In this document: positions 29,075 to 38,713 of the stretch, in pieces
How the letters are laid out: every line of letters starts with the position of its first letter
Position numbering within the stretch: the stretch's first letter is position 1
Source: Pseudomonas alcaliphila JAB1
Lineage (GTDB): Bacteria; Pseudomonadota; Gammaproteobacteria; Pseudomonadales; Pseudomonadaceae
Direction: 5' to 3'
DNA: 64,000 nt
NCBI RefSeq assembly: GCF_001941865.1
Contig: NZ_CP016162.1
Span: 248,001 to 312,000, forward strand
Program-made: the position numbers and the translations under genes
Notes under the pieces: generated by a model
Told to the model about the DNA's origin: nothing
Database searches by the model: none
The model's input: the letters and a program-made list of their open reading frames with translations, nothing else

Positions 29075-29889
29075 GGTGACTCCGTCTTGTTGTTATGGCG
29101 CTCTTGCAGTGTAGAGCCATGTGCCGAGCTCTGCCCATCGCTGAGCTGCCAGTTGGCGAGAATTCGTTGATAGGTACCATCCTGCCTGATCTGTCGCATG
29201 CCTGCGTCGAAGTCGCGCAGCAAGGCAGCAGCCCGCGGGTGGTGGCGGGAGAAGGTCAAGTAGAGTCGCGGGCGATGTACCCTGGTCAGCGCCTTGAATT
29301 GGCCGGCCAGTTCGGGGTTGTCGCGCAGCAGTGCGTCGGTGGTGCCGCGAAAGGCGATGACGTAGTCCACGCGCCCGCGCTGCAGCATGCGAAAGCCATT
29401 GATATCGCGCCGTACCGCAATGCGCTGGATATCTGCATAGCTGTCGAAGTACTCGCCGTAGGTATAGCCGATGGTGACTGCCACGCGTTTGTCGCGGATG
29501 GTGTCCAGGTCATCTATTGCCGCGTCCCCTGCATGGCCCCAGAGCAGAATATCGTCGCTGAACAGCACCTCCTGCGGTAACAGGAGCTCCGCACGGATGT
29601 GCGCGTCAGGCGTGGCGTTGAAGCAGCCTGCCAGGCTGCCTGAACGCGCCAGCTCCATGCAGCGCGAATAGGGGTAGGGCGCCAGCTCGACGGACGTGTC
29701 GCTGGCACTGAAAGCGGCGCGGACTATGTCTGCCGACATGCCCTCGATCCTGTCATTGCGCAGAGCGGTGTAGGGGTACCAGTCATCCTCGGCACCAATA
29801 CGCGGCATTTCGGCTCGAGCAGTCCACGCTCCGCTCAAGCAGAGCGTGAAGACAAGCAGAGCGAGAGTTCGAGTCGACTGACAGGCCAT
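29071..29889 (-). CDS. Periplasmic solute-binding-like protein (SBP_bac_3 type)
   Basis: A 272-residue exported protein. The signal peptide MACQSTRTLALLVFTLCLSGAWTARA is followed by a bilobal solute-binding fold: IGAEDDWYPYTALRNDRIEGMSADIVRAAF, LAPYPYSRCMELARSGSLAGCFNATPD, IRDKRVAVTIGYTYGEYF. No ABC permease or ATPase gene is near, so it may act as a stand-alone sensor or orphan binding protein rather than in uptake. Two Cys residues in the CMELARSGSLAGC stretch could form a disulfide. The start is placed at the Met that begins the signal peptide. Confidence 0.8.
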   Translation of the reverse strand: MACQSTRTLALLVFTLCLSGAWTARAEMPRIGAEDDWYPYTALRNDRIEGMSADIVRAAFSASDTSVELAPYPYSRCMELARSGSLAGCFNATPDAHIRAELLLPQEVLFSDDILLWGHAGDAAIDDLDTIRDKRVAVTIGYTYGEYFDSYADIQRIAVRRDINGFRMLQRGRVDYVIAFRGTTDALLRDNPELAGQFKALTRVHRPRLYLTFSRHHPRAAALLRDFDAGMRQIRQDGTYQRILANWQLSDGQSSAHGSTLQERHNNKTESP

Positions 29890-29975
29890 CGAAGACGGTG
29901 CCTTCCTGGTCGGAGTTGGCAGTGACAGTAGCAATCTGCTTGCCAGTCCGGCCAGTGGCCTGGATCAATCCTTGC

Positions 29976-30260
29976 TCAGTTTTCTTCCGGCAGCTCCGGC
30001 AGCTCCGGCAGGGCGCGCAGGGCCTGCTCATACCAGGCGCCATCGAAGGGGCGATCCTCGCGCAGCATGGCGTCGACTTCATGGGCCAGAACCAGCGCCA
30101 TCAGCTCGAGGATCTCCTCGCGCTCGTAACCGACCAGCGTCAGCTTGTTGTAAACCGCCTTGGCTGCAGCGGGCTCACCGCTTTCCAGTTGGTTTTCGAT
30201 GGCCTGAATCAGGGTGGCTTCGGCGAAGTCTTCGTCTTCTTGCTCGTTGTTTTGGCTCAT
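29976..30260 (-). CDS. Conserved hypothetical acidic protein
   Basis: A 94-residue acidic protein, MSQNNEQEDEDFAEATLIQAIENQLESGEPAAAKAVYNKLTLVGYEREEILELMALVLAHEVDAMLREDRPFDGAWYEQALRALPELPELPEEN. It is predicted to be all-helical and soluble. I do not recognise a function; similar small proteins occur in pseudomonads. The start is supported by family-like composition; the longer frame would read through the GH114 gene's end. It lies 26 bases downstream of the GH114 gene on the same strand. Confidence 0.7.
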   Translation of the reverse strand: MSQNNEQEDEDFAEATLIQAIENQLESGEPAAAKAVYNKLTLVGYEREEILELMALVLAHEVDAMLREDRPFDGAWYEQALRALPELPELPEEN

Positions 30261-30286
30261 GGTTCCTCTCGTGTTATGGCTCTGGC

Positions 30287-31039
30287 TCAGTCGCAGGGGA
30301 CGCCGGCGCCCTTCAGGCTGACTTTGAAGAATTGCAGACGAAAGCCGGAGTTCGCGGCTCGACTGCAAAGACTCGTATTGAGGGTGCGGTATTCGGCGAT
30401 GAAGATCGGTTTGCCCTGGCTGCGCATGTGACTGTAACCGTCGCATTCGTTGTAGCGATAGCAGCTCTCGTTGATGGCAAAGTCGAAGTAGTCGCCAAGC
30501 TCAGGCAGCAGTTCTACGGCATTCTTCAGGCCGATGCTCAGGTCGCGGCTGTGCGCCTCGCTGGCCAGCCAGCGGTTGAAGTCTATTTGCTCGGCTTCCG
30601 TCAGGCTCAGGCCATTGTCATTGCTGTAGCCGTCCACGTTGTCCGGATCGACTGCGTCGCAGCCCTTGTCGACGGCCAGGTCCAGGCGTTTGGCGAGCAG
30701 TTGGCGTACATCGTCACGGCGATAGTCGAGCCAACGCTCGCCAGGCCAATCAGGCAATGCTTTGCCCAGCGCCGCCGTGGGGTAGGCCTGAGCGTCGCTG
30801 CGCCAGTCTTCCCAGGTGCCCGCGCTGAAATAGCAGATGACGATACGGCCACCCGCCTTGAGATTGGTGATGGTTTGCTTGGGCGTGTTGTACAGGTCGA
30901 TGTTATAGACCAGGCGATTGGGTGTTTGCAGTTTGCCATCGAGCTGCATATGCCAGGATGCATTGACGGGAATGGTGACCGGTGTCGCCGCCGTCAGTGC
31001 CGGGGCGATAACGCTGAGCAGTGCAAGGAGTGTGCGCAT
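30287..31039 (-). CDS. Endo alpha-1,4 polygalactosaminidase-like protein (GH114)
   Basis: A 250-residue exported TIM-barrel protein. The signal peptide MRTLLALLSVIAPALTAA is followed by WHMQLDGKLQTPNRLVYNIDLYNT, ICYFSAGTWEDWRSDAQAYP, WPGERWLDYRRDDVRQLLAKRLDLAVDKGCDAVDPDNVDGYSNDNG, IGLKNAVELLPELGDYFDFAINESCYRYNEC and KPIFIAEY. These match the GH114 family, whose known activity is hydrolysis of polygalactosamine; family members with Pel or Ega-type roles act on matrix polysaccharide. No matrix operon is close, so the substrate here is open. Confidence 0.82.
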   Translation of the reverse strand: MRTLLALLSVIAPALTAATPVTIPVNASWHMQLDGKLQTPNRLVYNIDLYNTPKQTITNLKAGGRIVICYFSAGTWEDWRSDAQAYPTAALGKALPDWPGERWLDYRRDDVRQLLAKRLDLAVDKGCDAVDPDNVDGYSNDNGLSLTEAEQIDFNRWLASEAHSRDLSIGLKNAVELLPELGDYFDFAINESCYRYNECDGYSHMRSQGKPIFIAEYRTLNTSLCSRAANSGFRLQFFKVSLKGAGVPCD

Positions 31040-31110
31040 GATGGTCTGGAGCAGGTGGAGGTGTAATTACCTTAGGCCAGAGGTGTTGCCCTGGCCAGAC
31101 GCTGGCTTGC

Positions 31111-31590
31111 TCAGCCTGCGGCGAAGTCCAGCAAGGCCTGGCCGGTGAGGCGATAGGTCGTCCATTCGCTCTGCGGACGGGCGCCGAAGGATTCGTAGAA
31201 GTCGATCGCCGGGGTGTTCCAGTCCAGCACCGACCACTCGAAGCGACCGCAGCCCCTCGCCACGGCCAGTTGTGCCAGATGGCGCAGCAGCGCCTTGCCG
31301 GCGCCCAGTCCGCGAGCCTCGGGGCTGACGTAGAGGTCTTCGAGGTACAGGCCCTGCTTGCCCAGCCAGGTGGAGTAATTGAAGAAGTACACCGCATAGC
31401 CGATGGGCTGGCCGCCGTTCTCGCAGATCAGGCCGTGGGCAGTGCTGCCTTCGGCGAACAGGCTATCGCGGATACCGGCCGCGTCGGTCTTCACCTCATG
31501 CTCGGCCTTTTCGTAGATGGCCAGGTCGGTGATAAAACGCAGGATCAGCTCGGCGTCGTCAGGGGTGGCAGGGCGGATGTGCAAAGGCAT
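31111..31590 (-). CDS. GNAT family N-acetyltransferase
   Basis: A 159-residue acetyltransferase. The acetyl-CoA loop lies in LYVSPEARGLGAGKALLRHLAQLAVARGCGRFEWSVLDWNTPAIDFYESFGARP. The N-terminal IRPATPDDAELILRFITDLAIYEKAEHEV resembles spermidine/spermine-type (diamine) acetyltransferases, so a polyamine or other amine substrate is plausible. A mobile element lies immediately upstream, with its CTAG target duplication ten bases before the ATG, so the native promoter may have been displaced or altered. Confidence 0.85.
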   Translation of the reverse strand: MPLHIRPATPDDAELILRFITDLAIYEKAEHEVKTDAAGIRDSLFAEGSTAHGLICENGGQPIGYAVYFFNYSTWLGKQGLYLEDLYVSPEARGLGAGKALLRHLAQLAVARGCGRFEWSVLDWNTPAIDFYESFGARPQSEWTTYRLTGQALLDFAAG

Positions 31591-31603
31591 TGATTTCTCC
31601 TAG

Positions 31604-31743
31604 CAGGCTGTTGAAAAACTACCTACGTTGCCATTGCTGCGTTAAAAACAGGCTCAAAATGCTCATTTACAACTCGTAAACTGCGCTTTTTCGCCTGTTT
31701 TTGCCTTGCACTGGCTGCCTCGCCTACGTTTTTCAACGGCCTG
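31604..31743. mobile_element. YTAG-targeting MITE-like element (copy 3, 140 bp)
   Basis: From CAGGCTGTTGAAAAAC to GTTTTTCAACGGCCTG, flanked on both sides by CTAG. It is nearly identical to copy 2. It sits in the 5' region of the GNAT gene, between it and an exported-protein gene on the same strand. Internal inverted repeats (AAAAACAGGC / GCCTGTTTTT and TTTAC / GTAAA) are preserved. Confidence 0.88.
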
Positions 31744-31782
31744 CTAGCGCTCAGCGGTGCGGTATCTGTCGTTATGGCGCGG

Positions 31783-32244
31783 TCAAAGGCGCAGGCCGAG
31801 GTTGACCATCAGCGCGGCGTTGCCCAGCAGTACCAGCTCCGCTGCCATGCCATGGCTCTGCACGCCCAACGAAGGAATGATCGCGGGTGCTACACCCAGA
31901 TGATTGAGGGGGATCTTGTCGCGATACTCACCGCGATAACCATGTAACAGGCCGCCGGTCAGCTTGGCGTAGAACGGGTGGCGGTCACTGTCGAAGCGTC
32001 GGCCTACATAGGCGTACTGCGAACTCTGGTCGAACGAGTTGCGAAAGACCGCGCCACCCCAGAGGTTGCCGGACGCATAACCACGTTCCAGGCCAATCAG
32101 GCGCTGGTGATTGTTGTGATCGGGCTCGGGGTTGTAGTGTCGCGTGTAGACGCTCGTCTGTACTTGCCAGTAGTCGTGTTCGGTCGCGACTGCTGATGTC
32201 GCCAGCAGGCTCAGTAGCAGGGTCGTTGGGAGTGTGTAACGCAT
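31783..32244 (-). CDS. Exported protein, probable outer-membrane beta-barrel
   Basis: A 153-residue precursor with signal peptide MRYTLPTTLLLSLLATSAVA. The mature part alternates polar and aromatic residues (DYWQVQTSVYTRHYNPEPDHNNHQRLIGLERGYASGNLWGGAVFRNSFDQSSQYAYVGRRF) and ends with hydrophobic-aromatic strands, which suggests a small eight-stranded barrel resembling PagP in outline. Similar genes beside argH in pseudomonads have been labelled glycerol-3-phosphate transporters without clear support. No function is assigned. Confidence 0.65.
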   Translation of the reverse strand: MRYTLPTTLLLSLLATSAVATEHDYWQVQTSVYTRHYNPEPDHNNHQRLIGLERGYASGNLWGGAVFRNSFDQSSQYAYVGRRFDSDRHPFYAKLTGGLLHGYRGEYRDKIPLNHLGVAPAIIPSLGVQSHGMAAELVLLGNAALMVNLGLRL

Positions 32245-32306
32245 GGCGACCTCCTGGTCGAATGGCCTGCCTTGGCAGGGGCGGCGGGCGCCGCCCCTTT
32301 GCGACC

Positions 32307-33701
32307 TCAGCGAGTTGCGAGAAGTTCGCGGCCACGCACCACGGCGGCACGCACCTGGTTCGGCGCCGTGCCACCGATATGGTTGCGGGCGTTCACCGAG
32401 CCTTCCAGGGTCAGCACGGCGAACACGTCATCATCGATCTGATCGCTGAACTGGCGCAGCTCGTCCAGGCTCATCTCGGCCAGGTCCTTGCCGCTCTGCA
32501 CGCCATATTTCACGGCGTGGCCGACGATCTCGTGGCAGTCACGGAACGGCAGGCCCTTGCGCACCAGATAATCGGCCAGGTCGGTGGCGGTGGAGAAACC
32601 GCGCAGCGCCGCCTCGCGCATGATCTCGCGCTTGGGTTTGATCGCCGGCACCATGTCGGCGAAGGCGCGCAGGCTGTCGCGCAGGGTGTCGGCGGCGTCG
32701 AACAGTGGCTCCTTGTCTTCCTGATTGTCCTTGTTGTAGGCCAGCGGCTGGCCTTTCATCAGGGTCAGCAGGCCGGTCAGGGCGCCGAACACGCGGCCGG
32801 TCTTGCCGCGCACCAGCTCGGGCACGTCCGGGTTCTTCTTCTGCGGCATGATCGAGGAGCCAGTGCAGAAGCGATCCGGCAGGTCGATGAACTGGAACTG
32901 GGCGGATGTCCACAGCACCAGCTCTTCGGAGAAGCGCGACAGGTGCATCATCGCCAGCGAGGCGGCAGCGCAGAATTCGATGGCGAAGTCGCGGTCCGAT
33001 ACACCGTCCAGCGAGTTGCCGCCAACGGCGTCGAAACCCAGCAATTGTGCAGTGATTTCACGCTGGATCGGATAGGTGGTGCCGGCCAGCGCCGCCGAGC
33101 CCAGCGGCATGCGATTGGTGCGCTTGCGGCAGTCGACCAGGCGTTCGTAATCGCGCGACAGCATCTCGAACCAGGCCAGCAGATGATGACCGAAGGTCAC
33201 CGGCTGGGCGGTCTGCAGGTGGGTGAACCCCGGCATGATGGTGTCCGCTTCGGCTTCGGCCAATCCCAGCAGGCCCTGCTGCAGGCGAGTGATCTCGGCG
33301 AGGATGATGTCGATTTCGTCGCGCAGCCACAGGCGGATATCGGTGGCCACTTGATCGTTGCGCGAACGACCGGTGTGCAGCTTCTTGCCAGTAACACCGA
33401 TGCGGTCGGTCAGACGCGCTTCGATGTTCATGTGCACGTCTTCCAGATCGACGCGCCAGTCGAACTGGCCGGCTTCGATCTCACCCTGGATCTGCTTGAG
33501 CCCATCAATGATGGCGTCACGCTCGGCATCGGTGAGGACGCCGACCTTGGCCAGCATGCTGGCGTGGGCGATGGAGCCCATGATGTCGTGGCGATACAGG
33601 CGCTTGTCGAATTCGACCGAGGCGGTGAAGCGGGCGACGAAGGCGTCGACAGGTTCGCTGAAGCGGCCGCCCCAGGATTGGTTGGTTTTTTCGCTGCTCA
33701 T
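32307..33701 (-). CDS. argH: Argininosuccinate lyase
   Basis: ArgH cleaves argininosuccinate to arginine and fumarate. The 464 residues are full length; the superfamily signature [15 protein letters not shown] lies at about residue 280, with the N-terminal [23 protein letters not shown] and the [13 protein letters not shown] and TYPIQREIT segments. The start [14 protein letters not shown] is the normal one; an upstream ATG at 33872 would add non-homologous residues. It is divergent from algZ across about 240 bases. Confidence 0.97.
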   Translation of the reverse strand: MSSEKTNQSWGGRFSEPVDAFVARFTASVEFDKRLYRHDIMGSIAHASMLAKVGVLTDAERDAIIDGLKQIQGEIEAGQFDWRVDLEDVHMNIEARLTDRIGVTGKKLHTGRSRNDQVATDIRLWLRDEIDIILAEITRLQQGLLGLAEAEADTIMPGFTHLQTAQPVTFGHHLLAWFEMLSRDYERLVDCRKRTNRMPLGSAALAGTTYPIQREITAQLLGFDAVGGNSLDGVSDRDFAIEFCAAASLAMMHLSRFSEELVLWTSAQFQFIDLPDRFCTGSSIMPQKKNPDVPELVRGKTGRVFGALTGLLTLMKGQPLAYNKDNQEDKEPLFDAADTLRDSLRAFADMVPAIKPKREIMREAALRGFSTATDLADYLVRKGLPFRDCHEIVGHAVKYGVQSGKDLAEMSLDELRQFSDQIDDDVFAVLTLEGSVNARNHIGGTAPNQVRAAVVRGRELLATR

Positions 33702-33944
33702 GGCACTTGCTCTGGTTCGGGCTCTGGATCGGGCGGCCGCGTCGGCGGCCGGCATGGCGGACAAAGTGCGTCGATAATAACAGGGTCGGCAGGCGTTTCG
33801 CCGGGGCGCGTTCGCCGTTGGGCGTTCGATGGCGTTGTCGGCTGCTTCACAATTTTGCCCTGAAGGCAGCATTTCGGTGCTTTATTTTGTCCGGCTGGAG
33901 CCGTCTGGCTTGCCGGCTCGCAGGGCGACAAGGAAACTGCGTCG
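33702..33944. promoter_or_regulatory. Divergent argH / algZ control region
   Basis: A 243-base gap between divergent genes. It contains two GCGTTCG repeats, at 33808-33814 and 33822-33828, fourteen bases apart, which loosely recall the CCGTTCGTC motif bound by AlgR. A Vfr-type site could not be confirmed by eye. The promoters of both genes should lie here. Confidence 0.4.
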
Positions 33945-35027
33945 ATGCATAGACAATCCTCTACCAAGAACAAATACAACGCCGCTATCGACGACTTCTT
34001 CGTCCCGGAACTGTGTCAGCCAGAAGCGCTGCTGAGCATGGTGCTGTTGGCCGAGTTGCTGGTATTGGTATTGGTGCTCGCCGAACCGATGACGCCGGGT
34101 TTCGACTGGGTACGCCTGGCCCTGACTTCACTGTTCGTGCAGTGGATCGTGCTGCTGTCGGCTGCTGTGCTCTGCCGCTTGCGGCCGCTGCTGGCGCGTC
34201 TGCGCCCCGCGTTGGCTGGGGTGCTGTGCTGCGCGCTGGTGGTGCTGCTGACCCTGGGGTGTACGGCCGTGGCCGACTATTACGAGCTGGGCGGGCCGCT
34301 GCCGCGCAGTGGTGAAGTGAATCTTTATCTGCGTCATGCGTTGATCAGCCTGATCATGTCCGCACTGCTGCTACGCTATTTCTATCTGCAGAGCCAATGG
34401 CGTCGGCAGGAACAGGCCGAGCTGCGCGCGCGGATCGAATCGTTGCAGGCGCGGATTCGCCCGCACTTTCTGTTCAACAGCCTCAACAGCATCGCCAGCC
34501 TGGTCACGCTCGATCCCTACAAGGCCGAGCAGGCGGTGCTGGATCTGTCCGATCTGTTTCGCGCCAGCCTGGCCAAACCTGGCACGCTGGTGCCGTGGAA
34601 GGAGGAACTGGAACTGGCGAAACGATATCTATCGATCGAGCACTATCGGCTCGGCGAGCGACTACAGTTGCAGTGGGAGGTCGAAGGTGTGCCGGAGGAT
34701 CTGCCGATTCCCCAGCTGACCCTGCAGCCTCTGTTGGAGAATGCGCTGATCTATGGCATCGCGCCGCGTATCGAAGGCGGCCTGGTGCGGGTCGAGGCGG
34801 ATTACCAGGATGGTGTGTTCAGCTTGTGTGTCAGCAATCCGTATGAAGAGCGGGGCGAGCAGCATCCGTCACGGGGAACGCAGCAAGCGCTGAGTAATAT
34901 CGATGCGCGCCTGGCGGCACTTTTTGGGCCGAGGGCGAGTCTCAGCGTGGAGCGCCGTGACGGCCGTCACTACAGCTGTCTACGCTATCCTTGTGCGAGA
35001 CTCACGCAGGAAGCCAGAGCAATATGA
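33945..35027 (+). CDS. algZ: Sensor histidine kinase AlgZ (FimS)
   Basis: AlgZ is the membrane partner of AlgR that controls alginate, type IV pili and rhamnolipids. The 360-residue protein has about four membrane helices between residues 28 and 150, then the LytS-type kinase with the phosphorylated His in RIRPHFLFNSLNSIASLV and the N-box ENALIYGI. As in other AlgZ proteins the ATP-binding lid is non-canonical. Its TGA overlaps the ATG of algR by four bases, so the pair is translated together. Confidence 0.95.
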   Translation: MHRQSSTKNKYNAAIDDFFVPELCQPEALLSMVLLAELLVLVLVLAEPMTPGFDWVRLALTSLFVQWIVLLSAAVLCRLRPLLARLRPALAGVLCCALVVLLTLGCTAVADYYELGGPLPRSGEVNLYLRHALISLIMSALLLRYFYLQSQWRRQEQAELRARIESLQARIRPHFLFNSLNSIASLVTLDPYKAEQAVLDLSDLFRASLAKPGTLVPWKEELELAKRYLSIEHYRLGERLQLQWEVEGVPEDLPIPQLTLQPLLENALIYGIAPRIEGGLVRVEADYQDGVFSLCVSNPYEERGEQHPSRGTQQALSNIDARLAALFGPRASLSVERRDGRHYSCLRYPCARLTQEARAI

Positions 35028-35770
35028 ATGTCCTGATCGTCGATGACGAACCCCTTGCCCGCGAGCGCCTGAGCCGCATGGTCGGTGAGCTCGAGGGTTA
35101 CCGGGTCCTGGAGCCCGCTGCCAGCAATGGCGAGGAAGCCCTGACCCTGATTGATAGCCTCAAGCCGGATGTGGTCCTGCTGGATATCCGCATGCCCGGC
35201 CTCGACGGCCTGCAGGTGGCTGCCAAATTGTGCGAGCGCGAAGCGCCGCCAGCGGTGATCTTTTGCACGGCGCATGATGAGTTCGCTCTGGAAGCCTTCC
35301 AGGTCAGTGCAGTGGGCTATCTGGTCAAGCCTGTGCGGCCTGAGAGCCTGAGTGAAGCGCTGAAAAAGGCCGAGCGGCCCAATCGTGTGCAGTTGGCCGC
35401 CCTGACTCGTCCCGCAGCGGAGACTGGCGGTGGCCCGCGTACCCATATCAGTGCCCGTACCCGCAAGGGCATCGAGCTGATTCCGCTGGATCACGTGGTC
35501 TACTTCATCGCCGACCACAAATACGTCACCCTGCGTCACGAGGGCGGTGAAGTCCTGCTGGATGAGCCGTTGAAGGCGCTGGAAGACGAGTTCGGTGATC
35601 GCTTCGTGCGCATCCACCGCAATGCGCTGGTGGCGCGTGAGCGCATCGAGCGCCTGCAGCGCACCCCGCTTGGACACTTTCAACTCTTCCTCAAAGGTCT
35701 GGACGGCGATTCGCTGGTGGTCAGCCGCCGCCATGTGGCTGGTGTACGTAAACTGATGCAGGCTCTCTAG
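35024..35770 (+). CDS. algR: LytTR-type response regulator AlgR
   Basis: AlgR is a 248-residue regulator with an N-terminal receiver ([19 protein letters not shown], phosphoacceptor Asp in [21 protein letters not shown]) and a C-terminal LytTR DNA-binding domain ([45 protein letters not shown]). The start at 35024 overlaps the algZ stop. A hairpin GCGGCC-TAT-GGCCGC at 35785-35799 follows and may end transcription before hemC. Confidence 0.97.
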   Translation: MNVLIVDDEPLARERLSRMVGELEGYRVLEPAASNGEEALTLIDSLKPDVVLLDIRMPGLDGLQVAAKLCEREAPPAVIFCTAHDEFALEAFQVSAVGYLVKPVRPESLSEALKKAERPNRVQLAALTRPAAETGGGPRTHISARTRKGIELIPLDHVVYFIADHKYVTLRHEGGEVLLDEPLKALEDEFGDRFVRIHRNALVARERIERLQRTPLGHFQLFLKGLDGDSLVVSRRHVAGVRKLMQAL

Positions 35771-35784
35771 AGGGCACGTCGGCT

Positions 35785-35799
35785 GCGGCCTATGGCCGC
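35785..35799 (+). terminator. Possible terminator or pause hairpin after algR
   Basis: A six-base perfect stem GCGGCC / GGCCGC with loop TAT, 14 bases past the algR stop. It lacks a clear T run (CTCCTTC follows), so strength is uncertain. Confidence 0.4.
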
Positions 35800-35864
35800 C
35801 TCCTTCAGCCGGCGTCGGGCGAGCCTGTTATGATTCGCGGCAATCGGTTTTCTGGAATTGCCTC

Positions 35865-36803
35865 ATGTCCCGCGAAATTCGCATCGCCACCCGTAAGAGC
35901 GCCCTGGCCCTGTGGCAGGCCGAACATGTCAAAGCCCGTCTGGAGCAGGCTCATCCCGGTCTGAAGGTCAGTCTGGTGCCCATGGTCAGCCGCGGCGACA
36001 AGCTGCTCGACGCGCCGCTGGCGAAGATCGGCGGCAAGGGGCTGTTCGTCAAGGAGCTGGAAACCGCACTGCTGGAAAACGAGGCCGACATTGCCGTGCA
36101 CTCGATGAAGGACGTGCCGATGGACTTTCCCGAAGGGCTGGGCCTGTACTGCATTTGCGAGCGTGAAGACCCGCGCGACGCCTTCGTCTCCAACACCTAT
36201 GCCAGCCTCGATGCGCTGCCGCCCGGCAGCGTGGTCGGTACTTCCAGTCTGCGCCGTCAGGCCCAGTTGCTGGCGCGCCGGCCCGATCTGAAAATCCAGT
36301 TCCTGCGCGGCAACGTCAATACCCGCCTGGCCAAGCTCGATGCCGGCGAGTACGACGCCATCATCCTTGCCGCTGCCGGCCTGATTCGCCTGGGGTTCGA
36401 AGACCGAATCCGCAGCTCGATCAGCGCCGAGGACAGCCTGCCGGCCGGCGGCCAGGGCGCCGTGGGCATCGAGTGCCGCAGTGCCGACAGCGACGTGCAT
36501 GCCTTGCTGGCGCCGCTGCATCACCGTGACACCGCGCTACGTGTCACCGCCGAGCGCGCGCTGAACAAGCACCTCAATGGCGGCTGCCAGGTCCCTATCG
36601 CCTGCTATGCCTTGCTCGAAGATGACCAGCTGTGGCTGCGCGGCCTGGTCGGCCAACCTGACGGCGGCCTGTTGCTGCGCGCCGAAGATCGCGCCGCCAG
36701 TAGCGATGCCGAGGCTTTGGGCGTGCGTGTCGCCGAGGCGCTGCTGGCGCAGGGGGCTGATGCCATTCTCCAGGCCGTCTATGGTGAGGCCGGTCACCCT
36801 TGA
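35865..36803 (+). CDS. hemC: Hydroxymethylbilane synthase
   Basis: HemC polymerises four porphobilinogen units into hydroxymethylbilane. The 312 residues include [57 protein letters not shown] and the dipyrromethane-cofactor cysteine in [13 protein letters not shown]. It lies 94 bases after algR and overlaps the TTG start of hemD by four bases, starting the hemCD-hemX-hemY operon. Confidence 0.97.
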   Translation: MSREIRIATRKSALALWQAEHVKARLEQAHPGLKVSLVPMVSRGDKLLDAPLAKIGGKGLFVKELETALLENEADIAVHSMKDVPMDFPEGLGLYCICEREDPRDAFVSNTYASLDALPPGSVVGTSSLRRQAQLLARRPDLKIQFLRGNVNTRLAKLDAGEYDAIILAAAGLIRLGFEDRIRSSISAEDSLPAGGQGAVGIECRSADSDVHALLAPLHHRDTALRVTAERALNKHLNGGCQVPIACYALLEDDQLWLRGLVGQPDGGLLLRAEDRAASSDAEALGVRVAEALLAQGADAILQAVYGEAGHP

Positions 36804-37567
36804 GCGCTTGGCGCCTGTTGCTGACGCGTCCTGCCGAGGATTGTGCGGCGCTGGCGCAGACCCTGGCTGCGCAGGGTGTCGTCAGCCACTGCATGCCGCT
36901 GCTGGCCATCGAGGCACTGGACGAGACACCCGAGCAGTGCAGCGCCTTTGCCGATTTGCAGCGTTACTGCGCGGTGATCGTGGTCAGTAAGCCGGCAGCC
37001 CGAATTGGCCTGCAGCTCTTGGCGCAGCACGGGGCGCCGACGCCTGAGCTGCCCTGGTTCAGTGTCGGCGCGGGTACCGCTGCGGTACTCGCCGAGCAAG
37101 GCTTGGGCGTACATTTTCCCGACTTGGGCGATGACAGCGAAGCGTTGCTCGCTCTGCCTGCACTGCAGCAGGCCATCGCGGCACCTGCACCGCGCGTGCT
37201 GATCCTGCGCGGCGAAGGTGGCCGAGAATTCCTCGCCGAGCGCTTGCGCAGCCAAGGTGTGAGCGTCGACTATCTGCCACTGTATCGCCGCGTGCTGCCG
37301 CAGTATGCGCCGGGCGAACTGAGCCGACAGGTGCGAGCGGAACGCCTGAACGGCCTGGTTGTCAGCAGTGGGCAGGGTTTCGAACATCTGCTGCAGCTAG
37401 CCGGCGATGACTGGCCGGCGTTGGCTCGGCTACCCTTGTTCGTACCCAGCCCGCGCGTCGCCGAACAGGCCCGCGCTGCGGGTGCCCAGATCGTTGTGGA
37501 CTGTCGCGGCGCCAGTGCCGCGGCCTTGCAGGCAGCTTTGGAGCAGTTTCCGGCTGCCGCCCTCTAA
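36800..37567 (+). CDS. hemD: Uroporphyrinogen-III synthase
   Basis: HemD cyclises hydroxymethylbilane to uroporphyrinogen III with inversion of ring D. The 255-residue sequence is diverse as usual for the family but has [68 protein letters not shown] and [16 protein letters not shown]. The TTG start overlaps the hemC TGA by four bases, which supports it through translational coupling. Confidence 0.93.
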   Translation: MSAWRLLLTRPAEDCAALAQTLAAQGVVSHCMPLLAIEALDETPEQCSAFADLQRYCAVIVVSKPAARIGLQLLAQHGAPTPELPWFSVGAGTAAVLAEQGLGVHFPDLGDDSEALLALPALQQAIAAPAPRVLILRGEGGREFLAERLRSQGVSVDYLPLYRRVLPQYAPGELSRQVRAERLNGLVVSSGQGFEHLLQLAGDDWPALARLPLFVPSPRVAEQARAAGAQIVVDCRGASAAALQAALEQFPAAAL

Positions 37568-37579
37568 AAGGACGGATAC

Positions 37580-38713
37580 GTGAGCGAAGCATCCACCCCG
37601 AACACGCCAGAAGAAAAACCGGCCAGCGAAGCCGTGAAACCCACACCTGCACCGCCACCGGTGAAGGCATCACGCAGTGGCGGTGGTAGCGGCCTTGCCG
37701 CATTTGCCCTGCTGATTGGCCTGGCTGGCGCCGGTGCTGGTGGCTGGAGCCTGTGGCAACTGCATGCAATGCAGAGCAGGGACCTGCAGCAGGCCGAAGA
37801 CCTGCAGCGCACCCGTGACGACAGTGCGAAGAAAGTGGATGAGCTGGCCCAACGCCTCGATTCGCGTCTGTCCGCCCTGCCCAGTGCGGCCGAGCTGGAC
37901 GAGCGCCGTCGCCTGCTGGCCAACCTGCAGAACGATCAGCAGCGCCTGAGCCAGCGCCTGGAAAGCGTGCTCGATGGTAGCCGCCAGGATTGGCGCCTGG
38001 ACGAGGCCGAACACCTGCTGCGCTTGGCCACCTTGAGATTGTCTGCGCTGCAGGATGTGGCCAGCGCCGAAGCGCTGGTACTGGCCGCCGATGAAATCCT
38101 CCGCGAGCAGGACGACCCTGCTGCATTCGCCGCCCGTGAGCAGCTCAGCCGTAGTCTCGAAGCCCTGCGCACCACCGAACGCCCGGACCGCGTCGGCCTG
38201 TTCCTGCAGCTGGGCGCCTTGCGTGAGCAGGCCGCTACCCTCAATCCACTGGCGCCGACCTTCGAAGGGCAGGGTGACATGCTCTCCGACCTGGCAGCCG
38301 AAGGCGACGGCAGTGCCTGGTGGAGCGAGTGGGCGAAGAAGCTTTCGGAGTACTTCCGTATCGAGTTCGACGCCGATCGCAACGTGCGTCCGCTGCTGTC
38401 CGGGCAAAGCCTGTCGCAGGTGCGCCTGAGCCTGTCGCTGGCGCTGGAACAGGCGCAGTGGGCCGCACTGCATGGTCAGACCGGTGTGTACAAGCAGTCG
38501 CTGAAGCAGGCCGAGGAAATCCTCGATGCCCACTTCAATCTGGACAACCCGGACAGTCGCGCCCTGCGTCAGCGCTTCGGCGAGCTGGCTGACGCCAGCA
38601 TCGAGGTCAAGGTGCCGGACCTGAGCGACTCGCTCGATGCGCTGCAGGCCTACCTGCAACGCAAACAGGCGCAACGTCGGCAGGGGGCCGCGGCGGCCGA
38701 GGAGGCGCAATGA
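37580..38713 (+). CDS. hemX: HemX-like membrane protein
   Basis: The 377-residue protein has a Pro/Ala-rich cytoplasmic N-terminus, one membrane helix (LAAFALLIGLAGAGAGGWSLW, about residues 38-58), then a long coiled-coil-like periplasmic region with the HemX signature (LDEAEHLLRLATLRLSALQDVASAEALVLAADEILRE). Despite older annotations as uroporphyrinogen-III methyltransferase, it lacks that catalytic domain. The GTG start has an AAAAGGA site; the stop overlaps the hemY ATG. Confidence 0.87.
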   Translation: MSEASTPNTPEEKPASEAVKPTPAPPPVKASRSGGGSGLAAFALLIGLAGAGAGGWSLWQLHAMQSRDLQQAEDLQRTRDDSAKKVDELAQRLDSRLSALPSAAELDERRRLLANLQNDQQRLSQRLESVLDGSRQDWRLDEAEHLLRLATLRLSALQDVASAEALVLAADEILREQDDPAAFAAREQLSRSLEALRTTERPDRVGLFLQLGALREQAATLNPLAPTFEGQGDMLSDLAAEGDGSAWWSEWAKKLSEYFRIEFDADRNVRPLLSGQSLSQVRLSLSLALEQAQWAALHGQTGVYKQSLKQAEEILDAHFNLDNPDSRALRQRFGELADASIEVKVPDLSDSLDALQAYLQRKQAQRRQGAAAAEEAQ

